Both the position numbers and the translations under genes were made by a program. Of a stretch of 8,783 nt of DNA, positions 1 through 5,935 are shown piece by piece (the first letter of the stretch is position 1; the number at the start of each line of letters is the position of its first letter). The DNA lies in NCBI GenBank assembly GCA_919901875.1, contig CAKKQG010000226.1, forward strand, positions 1 to 8,783, in the 5' to 3' direction. Under the pieces are notes generated by a model that ran no database searches, was not told where the DNA came from, and saw only the letters and a program-made list of their open reading frames with translations. Origin of the DNA: Anaerolineales bacterium (GTDB taxonomy: Bacteria; Chloroflexota; Anaerolineae; Anaerolineales; VGOW01).

Positions 1-250
1 TACTGATACTCGAATCTTGTAAGTTGGACATTTTTGCAATATCACTGCTTCGGGTAAAACCTGCGGCGATAGATTCAACAATCGCCACATAATTGCGCGG
101 TTCACCCAGCTGATCGCGCAGCAAAGCAGCCGCGTCATCCATGATCATGCTCGAGGATAATAAACTTCGCATGTTCGTTTCGGCTGAACGCTTTGGATCT
201 AGCAATTCAAGATACTGAGGCACTCCCCCAATACCCGCATAAATGTTAGC
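1..250 (-). pseudogene. AAA+ ATPase (DUF234 type), 5'-truncated fragment
   Basis: The minus strand has an open frame of 83 codons from 250 down to the left edge. It reads ANIYAGIGGVPQYLELLDP, then ...LLRDQLGEPRNYVAIVESIAAGFTR, then SSDIAKMSNLQDSSIS. This matches what I know of the region after the ATPase core in DUF234-type (archaeal-ATPase-like) proteins: a GGVPxYLELLDP segment, an EPRNY(F/V)AI segment and a winged-helix part. Such ATPases are often orphan genes of unknown cellular role. The Walker motifs, expected further N-terminal, are missing because the frame meets TGA exactly where the IS481-like end begins. I read it as a gene cut by an insertion, not a short complete protein. The family call rests on motif memory, not a search. 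Confidence 0.7.
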
Positions 251-717
251 TGTCAGGGTTCACGACATCGTAGACACTTTTGGGTCACGACATCGTGAAC
301 AGTGTTGAGTTAAAACGAGTGTCACGATCATAACAAAATGGGTTCATGCTACTCCTCAAAGGAGTAACCATGAACGAGACAGAAGAACGACATCAACGGA
401 AGAAAGCGATCCGTCTCTGGCTAAAAGGTGTTCGCACCTTCATCATGCTAAAAATCGTACCGCGTAGCCGTGCGTGGTTGTGTAAATGTAAGAAACGTTA
501 CCGCAAACACGGCTGGAAAGGATTGCAGAGCCAATCACGAAAACCGAAACGCAATCCATATGCCTATTCCTCCACGATTCGTCGCTTGGTAGTGCAAGCC
601 TATCGCCGTGTGCAAAAACGTCCATGGGGCTTGCGCGGAGTCAGTGCGGTGCGTCGAGAGTTGCGAGTAACGTTTCGTTTGCAACCGACTCCCTCAACCT
701 CGACCCTCAAGGCCCTC
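251..717 (+). mobile_element. Left part of an IS481-like element
   Basis: The left boundary is set at the TGT of TGTCAGGGTT, where ATPase homology stops and a non-coding end with repeated motifs begins. IS481-family ends commonly start with TGT. It is followed by a ribosome binding site and the start of a transposase gene. The right side is missing: the transposase is cut at 717 by the IS3-family element, and no right end of this element is visible in the window. The exact left base is uncertain by a few bases because no second end is available for comparison. Confidence 0.6.
260..300. repeat. Direct repeat and near-palindrome at IS481-like left end
   Basis: TCACGACATCGT occurs at 260-271 and again at 285-296, a period of 25 bp. 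The second copy is part of a near-palindrome, GTCACGACATCGTGAAC (284-300). Repeated motifs just inside an insertion sequence end are the expected form of transposase binding sites. That role is inferred here. Confidence 0.5.
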
Positions 718-819
718 TGTGTCACAATGTGTGAGACAACTGAAGCCGATCAATTGATGTCTAAAGTGAAGGAATCCAGATATGTCTCACGCCTCAAATT
801 CCGAATCAAATTCCAATAA
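370..819 (+). pseudogene. IS481-like transposase, N-terminal helix-turn-helix part only
   Basis: The start is ATG 370, preceded by AAGGAG about 5 bases upstream. A further in-frame ATG at 346 lacks such a site. Residues 1-116 are native: MNETEERHQRKKAIRLWLKG, then a helix-turn-helix region with RSRAW..K..KRYRKHGWKGL (about 33-52), SQSRKPKR, and an IRRLVVQ..R helix. This is the N-terminal DNA-binding half of IS481-like transposases. The catalytic DDE (rve) domain is entirely absent: from codon 117 (718) the frame runs into the IS3-family inverted repeat and stops at 819. A CKCKKRY segment where relatives have aromatic residues suggests some additional decay. It cannot be an active transposase. 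Confidence 0.7.
718..743 (+). repeat. IS3-family left inverted repeat (IRL)
   Basis: It begins TGTGTCACAA and ends GAGACAACTGA. It matches the reverse complement of 2263-2288 at 20 of 26 positions, including the outer TGTGTCA and the inner TGAGACAACT block. Codon 117 of the interrupted IS481-like transposase falls exactly at 718. Confidence 0.88.
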
Positions 820-1213
820 TAATGAAGCACGCACAACACTAGCAGTGCCCAACCCGGAAGTGATCGTCAAACCCCGCCCACGTCATTTTACGGCTGAGTA
901 CAAACAGCGCATCCTGCACGCGGCAGAGGCTTGTTCGCGCGGTGAACGGGGTGCGCTGCTACGACGGGAAGGTTTGTATTCATCCCATATCACTAACTGG
1001 CGCCGTCAACGGGCTGACGGAGAAGCGCAAGGATTGACACCCCAGAAGCGCGGACGCAAATCCGATCCGCAGGCAGCGGAGATTGCCCAGTTGAAACGCG
1101 AGAATGAAAATTTGAAAATACAACTTCAACGCGCCGAAACGATTATTGATGTCCAAAAAAAACTTTCGCGGCTCCTCGGGCTGACAGCGGACGAGAGCAA
1201 CGGAGCGCCATGA
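782..1213 (+). CDS. IS3-family transposase OrfA (DNA-binding subunit)
   Basis: This 143-residue protein recognises the element's ends. Residues 35-77 (RHFTAEYKQRILHAAEAC...LLRREGLYSSHITNWRRQR) form the OrfA helix-turn-helix. Residues 97-132 (QAAEIAQLKRENENLKIQLQ, then ...VQKKLSRLLG) are a leucine-zipper-like coiled coil used for multimerisation. The N-terminal 30 residues are Ser/Asn-rich and probably disordered. The start at 782 has AAGGA about 8 bases upstream. The stop overlaps the OrfB start in an ATGA (1210-1213), so OrfB can be translated by coupling. An A8 run at 1155-1162 also offers a -1 frameshift into OrfB. Confidence 0.92.
   Translation: MSHASNSESNSNNNEARTTLAVPNPEVIVKPRPRHFTAEYKQRILHAAEACSRGERGALLRREGLYSSHITNWRRQRADGEAQGLTPQKRGRKSDPQAAEIAQLKRENENLKIQLQRAETIIDVQKKLSRLLGLTADESNGAP
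1155..1162 (+). promoter_or_regulatory. Candidate -1 programmed frameshift site (A8 run)
   Basis: Within OrfA, codons Q-K-K read CAA AAA AAA, so the run presents the slippery heptamer A AAA AAA in the correct phase for -1 slippage. The -1 frame is open from here to the OrfB start at 1210, so slippage would give an OrfAB fusion transposase. IS3 elements commonly make their active transposase this way. The GCTC...GAGAGC segment downstream (1171-1198) can form only a weak hairpin. Use of the site is inferred. Confidence 0.5.
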
Positions 1214-2253
1214 TTCAGGTTACGGAACAACTCGCGTCCGAGATTGGACTGACGAATGCCTGCGCCGTCCTCAACGTGCCGCGCAGCAGTTTATATCGCG
1301 CCCGGCAACCGCAGACCCAATCCACATCTCGCGTAAAAAATTTACCCGTGCGCCAATTGAGTGAGACCGAGCGAGAAATTGTGCACACGACTTTGAACAG
1401 TGAACGTTTTCAAGATTGCGCGCCACGGCAAGTTTACGCCGCATTATTGGATGACGGACGTTACTTGTGTTCAGTTTCCACTTTGTATCGAATTCTGGCT
1501 GAAAACAAGGAGATTCGTGAGCGACGCGATCAACTGCGCCATCCGAATTACACCAAGCCGGAATTGTTAGCGACGGCGCCCAATCAAGTTTGGAGTTGGG
1601 ACATCACCCGACTTTTAGGACCCACGAAGTGGACCTATTATTATTTGTATGTGATGCTCGACATCTTCAGCCGCTACGTCGTCGGTTGGCTGATCGCCGA
1701 CTGCGAGTCGAGTGTACTCGCGCAAGAATTGATCACGGTCTCCTGTGACAAGCAACAAATCCCACCGGAGCAACTGACTATTCATGCCGATCGCGGGGGC
1801 TCGATGATCGCCAAGCCCGTCGCCCTGCTCATGTCCGATCTCGGTGTGACCGAAAGTCATTCACGCCCGCATGTCTCGAATGACAATCCGTTTTCGGAAT
1901 CGCAGTTCAAGACGATGAAGTATCGGCCGGACTACCCGGATCGGTTCGGCTGCCAAGCCGATGCTCGCGCCTGGGCGCAATCCTTCTTCCCTTGGTATAA
2001 CACCGAGCATCGACACAGTGGCATTGGGTTGATGACGCCGCAAGCAGTACACTACGGGCAAGCGAATCAACTTTTCGCAGAACGTCAGCGCGTTTTACAA
2101 TTGGCCTATGCGGCTCATCCCGAGCGATTTGTTAAAGGGCGACCACACCCCCCGCAACTTCCAACAGCGGTGTGGATCAATCCGCCGAAGAAAGAGACTC
2201 CTACGGCGAACGCAGTTAAAAACGTGGCTGTAGACCCCGCCAATCTACAGTAA
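1210..2253 (+). CDS. IS3-family transposase OrfB (DDE catalytic subunit)
   Basis: The 347-residue protein cuts and joins the element's ends. It has an N-terminal helical region (1-45, with NVPRSSLYRARQP), an HTH_21-like region (about 50-115, including RQVYAALLDDGRYLCSVSTL) and an rve integrase core (about 123-285). The catalytic triad is visible: D131 in WSWDIT, D194 in IHADRGG and E230 in NPFSESQFKT, with 35 residues between the last two, giving the DD(35)E spacing of the family. The C-terminus contains YNTEHRHSGIGLMTPQAVHYG, typical of IS3 OrfB. The ATG overlaps the OrfA stop. No internal stop or frameshift is seen, so it is probably functional. Confidence 0.94.
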   Translation: MIQVTEQLASEIGLTNACAVLNVPRSSLYRARQPQTQSTSRVKNLPVRQLSETEREIVHTTLNSERFQDCAPRQVYAALLDDGRYLCSVSTLYRILAENKEIRERRDQLRHPNYTKPELLATAPNQVWSWDITRLLGPTKWTYYYLYVMLDIFSRYVVGWLIADCESSVLAQELITVSCDKQQIPPEQLTIHADRGGSMIAKPVALLMSDLGVTESHSRPHVSNDNPFSESQFKTMKYRPDYPDRFGCQADARAWAQSFFPWYNTEHRHSGIGLMTPQAVHYGQANQLFAERQRVLQLAYAAHPERFVKGRPHPPQLPTAVWINPPKKETPTANAVKNVAVDPANLQ

Positions 2254-2257
2254 TTAC

Positions 2258-3001
2258 TCAGATGAGTTGTCTCAAATAGGTTGACACATTCCGATATCGC
2301 AAAGGTCTGCCTGATCGCGTGATGAACACTCGATTAACATTCGGCGCAGGTTCGGGGCGACCAAAACTGAAATACTTCCACAATGCTTTTTTGGTTGCCT
2401 TACCGAGAAAAACATAGCGCTCTTTCGCTCCTTTCCCCATTACGAGAGCACGACCTTCTTCCAACTTCAAGTTGTCTGTCGTAAGAGATAACAACTCTGA
2501 AATCCGCACGCCGGTGTCCACCAAAAATAAAATGATCGCCTTTTCTCTAAGTGCAGTATCTTCGGGAAGAGAAGCGCACGCCTTAATCAACGCCTGCACT
2601 TCCGTTTGCGAGAATCCCGCTAACAGCAACTTCGGCACTTTTGGTTTTGGTATTTTTCGCATCGGGTTTTCTGTAATCAGCTCTTCGCGCTCTGCCCAAT
2701 TAAAAAACGCTGAGAGTGATGAACAATGACCACGAACACTACAGGGCGACATAGGGCGCTCCTCTTTTGGGTGAAATGGGCGCTCAACATATCGCTTACC
2801 TTTTGTTTGTAGAGTTGTAATATATTCACGAATCATCGGCGCGGTAATCTTGTCAGCCTCAATAGGATGTCCTTGCTGCTTGAGCCATTTCAAAAAAGAT
2901 TTCAAGATACGGTCATACCATTGCGTAGTACGTGGCGATAACCCTGCGGCTTCATTGCTTAATTTGAAACCGTTGATCAATTTGTCGAGCGATGTGTTCA
3001 T
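2258..3001 (-). pseudogene. Tyrosine recombinase/integrase, C-terminus cut by IS3 element
   Basis: It is a phage-type (XerC/D-like) site-specific recombinase on the minus strand. Start ATG 3001 has AGGAG about 7 bases upstream. Residues 5-110 form the SAM-like N-terminal DNA-binding domain (LSPRTTQWYDRILKSFLKWL). The catalytic domain begins near 125, with the first catalytic Arg at R166 (VDTGVRISELLSLT) and the beta-hairpin Lys at K190 (VMGKGAKERYVFLG). Native sequence ends at residue 237. Codon 238 spans the IS3 boundary at 2288, and the last nine residues and the stop come from the inverted repeat region. The HxxR, His/Trp and nucleophilic Tyr region, some 60-80 residues, is missing, so it should be catalytically dead. 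It lies about 180 bp from a tRNA half, its likely original integration target. Confidence 0.88.
2263..2288 (-). repeat. IS3-family right inverted repeat (IRR)
   Basis: It begins TGAGTTGTCTC and ends TTGACACA on the plus strand. It lies 9 bases after the OrfB stop. Read on the minus strand it supplies the last nine codons and, with the bases just beyond it, the TGA stop of the truncated tyrosine recombinase. Confidence 0.88.
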
Positions 3002-3002
3002 A

Positions 3003-3035
3003 GCGTCTCCTCATACTGGAATGAGGCGCTTTTTT
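3003..3035 (+). promoter_or_regulatory. Hairpin over the integrase ribosome-binding site, with T-run
   Basis: CCTCAT (3009-3014) pairs with ATGAGG (3021-3026) around the loop ACTGGA. The stem can extend through GCG (3003-3005) and CGC (3027-3029), with TCT bulged out, and is followed on the plus strand by TTTTTT. On the plus strand it resembles an intrinsic terminator. On the minus strand the same stem includes the bases of the AGGAG ribosome-binding site of the recombinase and could limit its translation. Both roles are inferred from base pairing. Confidence 0.4.
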
Positions 3036-3062
3036 CAACGAGTCTGTTGCTCTGTAGGGAGT

Positions 3063-3094
3063 AAAAAAAGCGCCCGAATGGTTTTCGGGTGCTT
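3063..3094 (-). terminator. Intrinsic terminator of the tRNA-half unit
   Basis: Read on the minus strand, AAGCACCCGAA and TTCGGGCGCTT form an 11-bp stem with one G-T pair and a 5-base loop (AACCA), followed by a run of T. This is a textbook Rho-independent terminator. It closes the transcription unit starting at the promoter at 3262-3235 and separates it from the recombinase gene downstream. Confidence 0.75.
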
Positions 3095-3183
3095 GAATAG
3101 GGCAGATGATTCGTTTTTCACCGAATCAACATACACTGGTTGGAGGGTTGAGGAAGGGCCATTGACTCAAGCTTGGGGCGTAG

Positions 3184-3222
3184 GATTAAGAGTCAACTGC
3201 TCTGCCATTGAGCTACGGGGCC
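3184..3222 (-). tRNA. tRNA-Lys(CTT), 5' half only (probable integration site)
   Basis: The minus strand reads a normal tRNA 5' half: acceptor strand GGCCCCG, TA, D-arm GCTC-AATGGCA-GAGC with GG in the loop, A26, anticodon stem GTTGA and loop CTCTTAA with anticodon CTT (Lys). Right after the loop the sequence continues TCCTACG instead of the TCAAC needed to close the stem. No pairing T-stem or complementary CGGGGCC acceptor strand follows; a GCTTGAGTC about where the T-loop should be is only a faint likeness. Tyrosine recombinases often integrate at anticodon loops, so this is probably one side of an att site. It should not be counted as a functional tRNA. Confidence 0.65.
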
Positions 3223-3234
3223 CTGACTGGAAGC

Positions 3235-3262
3235 ATTATATCTAACCCAAGGAAGTTGTCAA
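3235..3262 (-). promoter_or_regulatory. Sigma-70 promoter of the tRNA-half unit
   Basis: On the minus strand there is a perfect -35 TTGACA (3262-3257), a 16-bp spacer and a perfect -10 TATAAT (3240-3235). Transcription should start near 3228, about 6 bases before the tRNA 5' end. This strength is typical of stable RNA genes. Confidence 0.8.
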
Positions 3263-3365
3263 AGGAATTTTTGGAATGTATCACACCCAGTAAAATATGT
3301 TAAACTAATCCCCGATAGCCAGCGCACTCAGGCGATGGCGACGGGGGTGGTAGCCTCACTCACTC

Positions 3366-3396
3366 CGAGCCGTCCGCAAAAATGCGTGGCGGCTCG
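3366..3396 (+). promoter_or_regulatory. GC-rich hairpin in the hsdR leader
   Basis: CGAGCCG (3366-3372) pairs perfectly with CGGCTCG (3390-3396), with a second inner stem CGCA/TGCG around AAAA. It ends 19 bases before the chosen hsdR start and is followed by TTGCGTTTT, a poor T-tract. It could act as an attenuator or stabilise the mRNA 5' end. No operator or clear promoter for hsdR can be named in 3245-3365. Confidence 0.35.
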
Positions 3397-3415
3397 TTGC
3401 GTTTTAAAGTTTGAT

Positions 3416-5770
3416 ATGTCCGAAGCCGATACCTGCCGTACTTACGTAGTTCCCAAACTATACGCCGCTGGTTGGACGGATGAACAGATCCGTGAGCAAG
3501 TGGCGTTTACCGATGGACGCATCATTCCCGCCGGGCGCGGACACACGCGCCAAAAAGGTAAACGCGCCGATTACATTCTGCGCTACCGCCACGATCTCCC
3601 CATTGCTGTGGTTGAAGCCAAAGATGAATACAGAAGCCCCGGTGACGGATTCCAGCAAGCGATGGAGTATGCCGAGATTCTTAGCTTGCGTTTTGCGTAT
3701 AGCACCAACGGGCGCGGCATCGTGGAACATGATTACCTCACCGGCCGTGAGACCGTGCTCAACTCCTTCCCCACCCCCGATGACCTCTGGCAACGGCTCA
3801 ACGCCGAAATGGGTTTAGCGACTCCCAAAGATACGCAAGATGCGCTCGCCCCGTTTCATCACGAAGTGGGCGGCAAGACCCCGCGCTACTATCAAGAGAT
3901 CGCCATCAACCGCGCGGTGCAAGCCGTGATCCGCGGACAAAAACGAATCTTGCTCACGATGGCGACCGGCACGGGCAAAACGTTTGTGTCGTTTCAAATC
4001 GTGTGGAAGTTGTGGAAGACGCGGCGCAAGACCAAGATTCTATTTCTGGCAGATCGCAACGTGTTAGTGGATCAAGCTAAAGACCGCACCTTCACTCCGC
4101 TCGGTGATGCCGTCGCCAAAATTCAAGGGCGTGCCGTGAAAAGCCGTGAAGTGTATTTCGCAATCTATCAGGCAATCGCCGATCACCAAGATGCGCCCGG
4201 CTTGTATCGCCAATACCCGCGCGACTTTTTCGATCTCATCATCGTTGATGAATGTCATCGTGGCAGCGCCAACGAAGAAGGTAGTTGGCGGCAGATTCTG
4301 GAGTATTTTGAATCGGCGGCACAAATTGGTATGACGGCAACCCCGAAGCGCACCGACAACGCCGATACCTACACCTACTTCGGCGATCCGATTTACACCT
4401 ACAGCTTGAAGTCTGGTATCGAAGATGGTTTTCTCGCTCCGTATCGCGTGCAACGTGTCATCCCTTCAGTGGATGCTACGGGTTGGCGGCCTACGCCGGG
4501 TGAGTTGGATCGGTTTGGCAAAGAGATCCCTGATGGGATGTATGGCACAAAAGATTTTGAGCGACTCATTTCATTGTTGAGCCGCACCCGCGCCGTGGCG
4601 AAACATCTCACCCAATATCTGCGCAGCACTGACCGCATGGCGAAGACGATTGTGTTCTGTGTCGATCAGGAACACGCCGACGATATGCGTTTGGCATTGG
4701 CGCAAGAGAATGCTGACCTGATGAAGCAGTATCCGCATTATGTGGCGCGCGTGGTGTCGGATGAAGGCAAGATCGGGCGTGGGCATCTCGATGATTTTCA
4801 AGACCCCGAAAAAGCAACGCCGGTGATTCTCACCACATCGCAAATGCTCACTACAGGCATAGACGCGCCCACCGTGAAGAACGTGGTGCTGTTCAAGCCC
4901 ATCAACTCGATGACCGATTTCAAACAGATCATCGGGCGCGGCACGCGTGTGCGCGAAGATTTAAACAAACTGTGGTTCACCATCATTGATTACACTGGCG
5001 CGACCCAACTCTTTGCTGACCCAACATTTGATGGCGAACCCGAAGCGCCACCCAAGATTGAGAAGATTAATGAAGAAGGCGAAGTGATCGAGACGGAAGT
5101 GATGGACACGGTGACGCCGCCACCCGATGCAGAAGCCGCTGACTCACCTTCACCAGTCGCGCAGTTAAATCTTGACCCCATGTTGAAAGAGCGGCGCAAA
5201 TATTATGTGGATGGCGCGGAAGTGTGGATCATGGGCGAGCAAGCATATGAGCTCGACCCGCAGGGGCATGTGTTACGCACGGTGCAATACACTGACTACA
5301 CGCGCGATAACGTGCGGCGCATTGTGCCTTCGGCTGAACACCTTAAGCAAAGTTGGCCTATCAGTGAACGACGCGCCGAAATTTTAGAAGCACTGCAACA
5401 GCGCGGCGTAGATTTAGATGCGCTAGCCGAAGTGACTCAACAACCCACCGCTGACCCGCTCGACTTGTTATTACATGTGGCGTTCAATGCGCCATTACAT
5501 ACTCGCCGTGAACGGGCGCAACAACTTAAATCCAAACGCCAAAATTTCTTCAACACGTTCACACCTGCCGCGCGTGAAGTATTAGAGGTGTTGTTACAGA
5601 AGTATGCCGACCACGGCTTGAACCAGTTGCTCAACTGGAATGAGGTGCTGCACATCCCGCCGCTCTCGGAGAAAGGCACCACGCTGGAGATTGCGGCGTT
5701 GTTCGGGGGCGCGAAACAGATGCGCGAGGCAGTGGAGAAGATGCAGGCTTTACTCTATACTGATTCTTAG
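3416..5770 (+). CDS. hsdR: Type I restriction enzyme, R subunit (ATP-dependent translocase/nuclease)
   Basis: HsdR moves DNA past the methylase-specificity core using ATP and cuts at a distance. The chosen product is 784 residues, normal for EcoAI/EcoEI-like HsdR. Order: N-terminal PD-(D/E)XK nuclease, with D52 in KRADYIL and E67-K69 in VVEAK; Walker A ATGTGKT (183-189); motif II DECH (278-281); motif III TATP (307-310); motif V region TTGIDAP (479-485); motif VI QIIGRGTRV (504-512); an acidic/proline linker (about 540-585); and a helical HsdR C-terminal domain (about 600-784) that docks on HsdM. I start at ATG 3416 because family homology begins at once with YVVPKLYAAGW. An upstream ATG at 3335 would add 27 unrelated residues that read through the leader hairpin. 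No strong ribosome-binding site is visible. The motifs are intact, so it is probably active if an hsdS exists. Confidence 0.95.
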   Translation: MSEADTCRTYVVPKLYAAGWTDEQIREQVAFTDGRIIPAGRGHTRQKGKRADYILRYRHDLPIAVVEAKDEYRSPGDGFQQAMEYAEILSLRFAYSTNGRGIVEHDYLTGRETVLNSFPTPDDLWQRLNAEMGLATPKDTQDALAPFHHEVGGKTPRYYQEIAINRAVQAVIRGQKRILLTMATGTGKTFVSFQIVWKLWKTRRKTKILFLADRNVLVDQAKDRTFTPLGDAVAKIQGRAVKSREVYFAIYQAIADHQDAPGLYRQYPRDFFDLIIVDECHRGSANEEGSWRQILEYFESAAQIGMTATPKRTDNADTYTYFGDPIYTYSLKSGIEDGFLAPYRVQRVIPSVDATGWRPTPGELDRFGKEIPDGMYGTKDFERLISLLSRTRAVAKHLTQYLRSTDRMAKTIVFCVDQEHADDMRLALAQENADLMKQYPHYVARVVSDEGKIGRGHLDDFQDPEKATPVILTTSQMLTTGIDAPTVKNVVLFKPINSMTDFKQIIGRGTRVREDLNKLWFTIIDYTGATQLFADPTFDGEPEAPPKIEKINEEGEVIETEVMDTVTPPPDAEAADSPSPVAQLNLDPMLKERRKYYVDGAEVWIMGEQAYELDPQGHVLRTVQYTDYTRDNVRRIVPSAEHLKQSWPISERRAEILEALQQRGVDLDALAEVTQQPTADPLDLLLHVAFNAPLHTRRERAQQLKSKRQNFFNTFTPAAREVLEVLLQKYADHGLNQLLNWNEVLHIPPLSEKGTTLEIAALFGGAKQMREAVEKMQALLYTDS

Positions 5771-5771
5771 C

Positions 5772-5915
5772 AGATCACCAAAGCATCCCGAGCGGAGCGC
5801 GTGTTTTTCGCGCGCAGTCGAGGGACGCGGAGAGCACAATAATTTCCCGCGCTCCTCGACTGCGTGGCGGAACTGCGCCGCCGCTCCGCTCGGAGTGCTT
5901 ACTTTCTCGTGATCT
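5772..5915. repeat. 144-bp compound palindrome (REP/MITE-like)
   Basis: Nested inverted repeats fill the gap after hsdR. The outermost pair is AGATCAC (5772-5778) with GTGATCT (5909-5915). Next, AAGCATCCCGAGCGGAGCG (5781-5799) pairs with 5882-5900 at 17 of 19 positions. The core is a hairpin of CGCAGTCGAGG...CGCGG (5813-5830) with 5847-5864 around an AT-rich loop. The CCCGAGCG and AGTCGAGGGA motifs are typical of dispersed bacterial REP-like repeats. Mismatches are mostly paired GA/AG swaps. It may be a non-autonomous element moved by a RAYT such as the one at 8423, and may act as a partial terminator between hsdR and the next gene. Confidence 0.75.
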
Positions 5916-5935
5916 ACTGGTAATGATTTTTATCT

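Larger units (their letters stand above)
718..2288 (+). mobile_element. Complete IS3-family insertion sequence (1571 bp)
   Basis: The element is bounded by 26-bp imperfect inverted repeats (718-743 and 2263-2288, 20 of 26 positions matching) that start TGTGTCA and end TGACACA, so its tips have the 5'-TG...CA-3' form usual in the IS3 family. Between them are two overlapping frames, OrfA and OrfB, in the -1 relation typical of the family. Both look intact, so the element may be active. The left flank is an IS481-like transposase and the right flank is a tyrosine recombinase. The three bases outside each end (CTC on the left, TTC on the right) do not form a clean target duplication, so this copy has probably been through a rearrangement since insertion. 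Confidence 0.9.
3063..3228 (-). ncRNA. Candidate tRNA-derived small RNA unit (about 165 nt)
   Basis: A near-consensus promoter, about 165 nt without a convincing reading frame, and an intrinsic terminator define a complete transcription unit. From 5' to 3' it contains the 5' half of tRNA-Lys (3222-3184), a 7-bp pairing of TTGACTC (3196-3190) with GAGTCAA (3168-3162), a hairpin with a perfect 7-bp stem TGATTCG/CGAATCA (3128-3107), and the terminator hairpin. It may be only the relic of a tRNA gene whose 3' half was replaced at an integration site. The strong promoter and terminator mean it is probably still transcribed. Function unknown. Confidence 0.45.

Noticed and set aside
715..2291. Target-site duplication of the IS3 element
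   Set aside because: The flanks CTC and TTC differ, longer windows do not match, and the two flanking genes are unrelated.
3184..3222. A complete tRNA-Lys gene
   Set aside because: The anticodon stem cannot close after the loop, there is no pairing T-stem, and no CGGGGCC acceptor partner is present. Only the 5' half is supported.
2850..3245. A 131-codon plus-strand reading frame
   Set aside because: It runs antisense through the recombinase 5' end and then through the terminator and tRNA half, with no coding character or ribosome-binding site.
3256..3284. Plus-strand promoter for hsdR (TTGTCA, 17 bp, TATCAC)
   Set aside because: The -10 element is poor, and the -35 is mainly the symmetric partner of the minus-strand TTGACA. 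Not strong enough to call.
3335..3415. N-terminal extension of HsdR from an upstream ATG
   Set aside because: The 27 added residues translate a stable leader hairpin and resemble nothing in HsdR. Family homology begins at the ATG at 3416.
5640..5912. A 90-codon plus-strand frame at the end of hsdR and through the palindrome
   Set aside because: It is an out-of-frame shadow of hsdR that runs on into a non-coding repeat, producing Arg/Ser-rich sequence.
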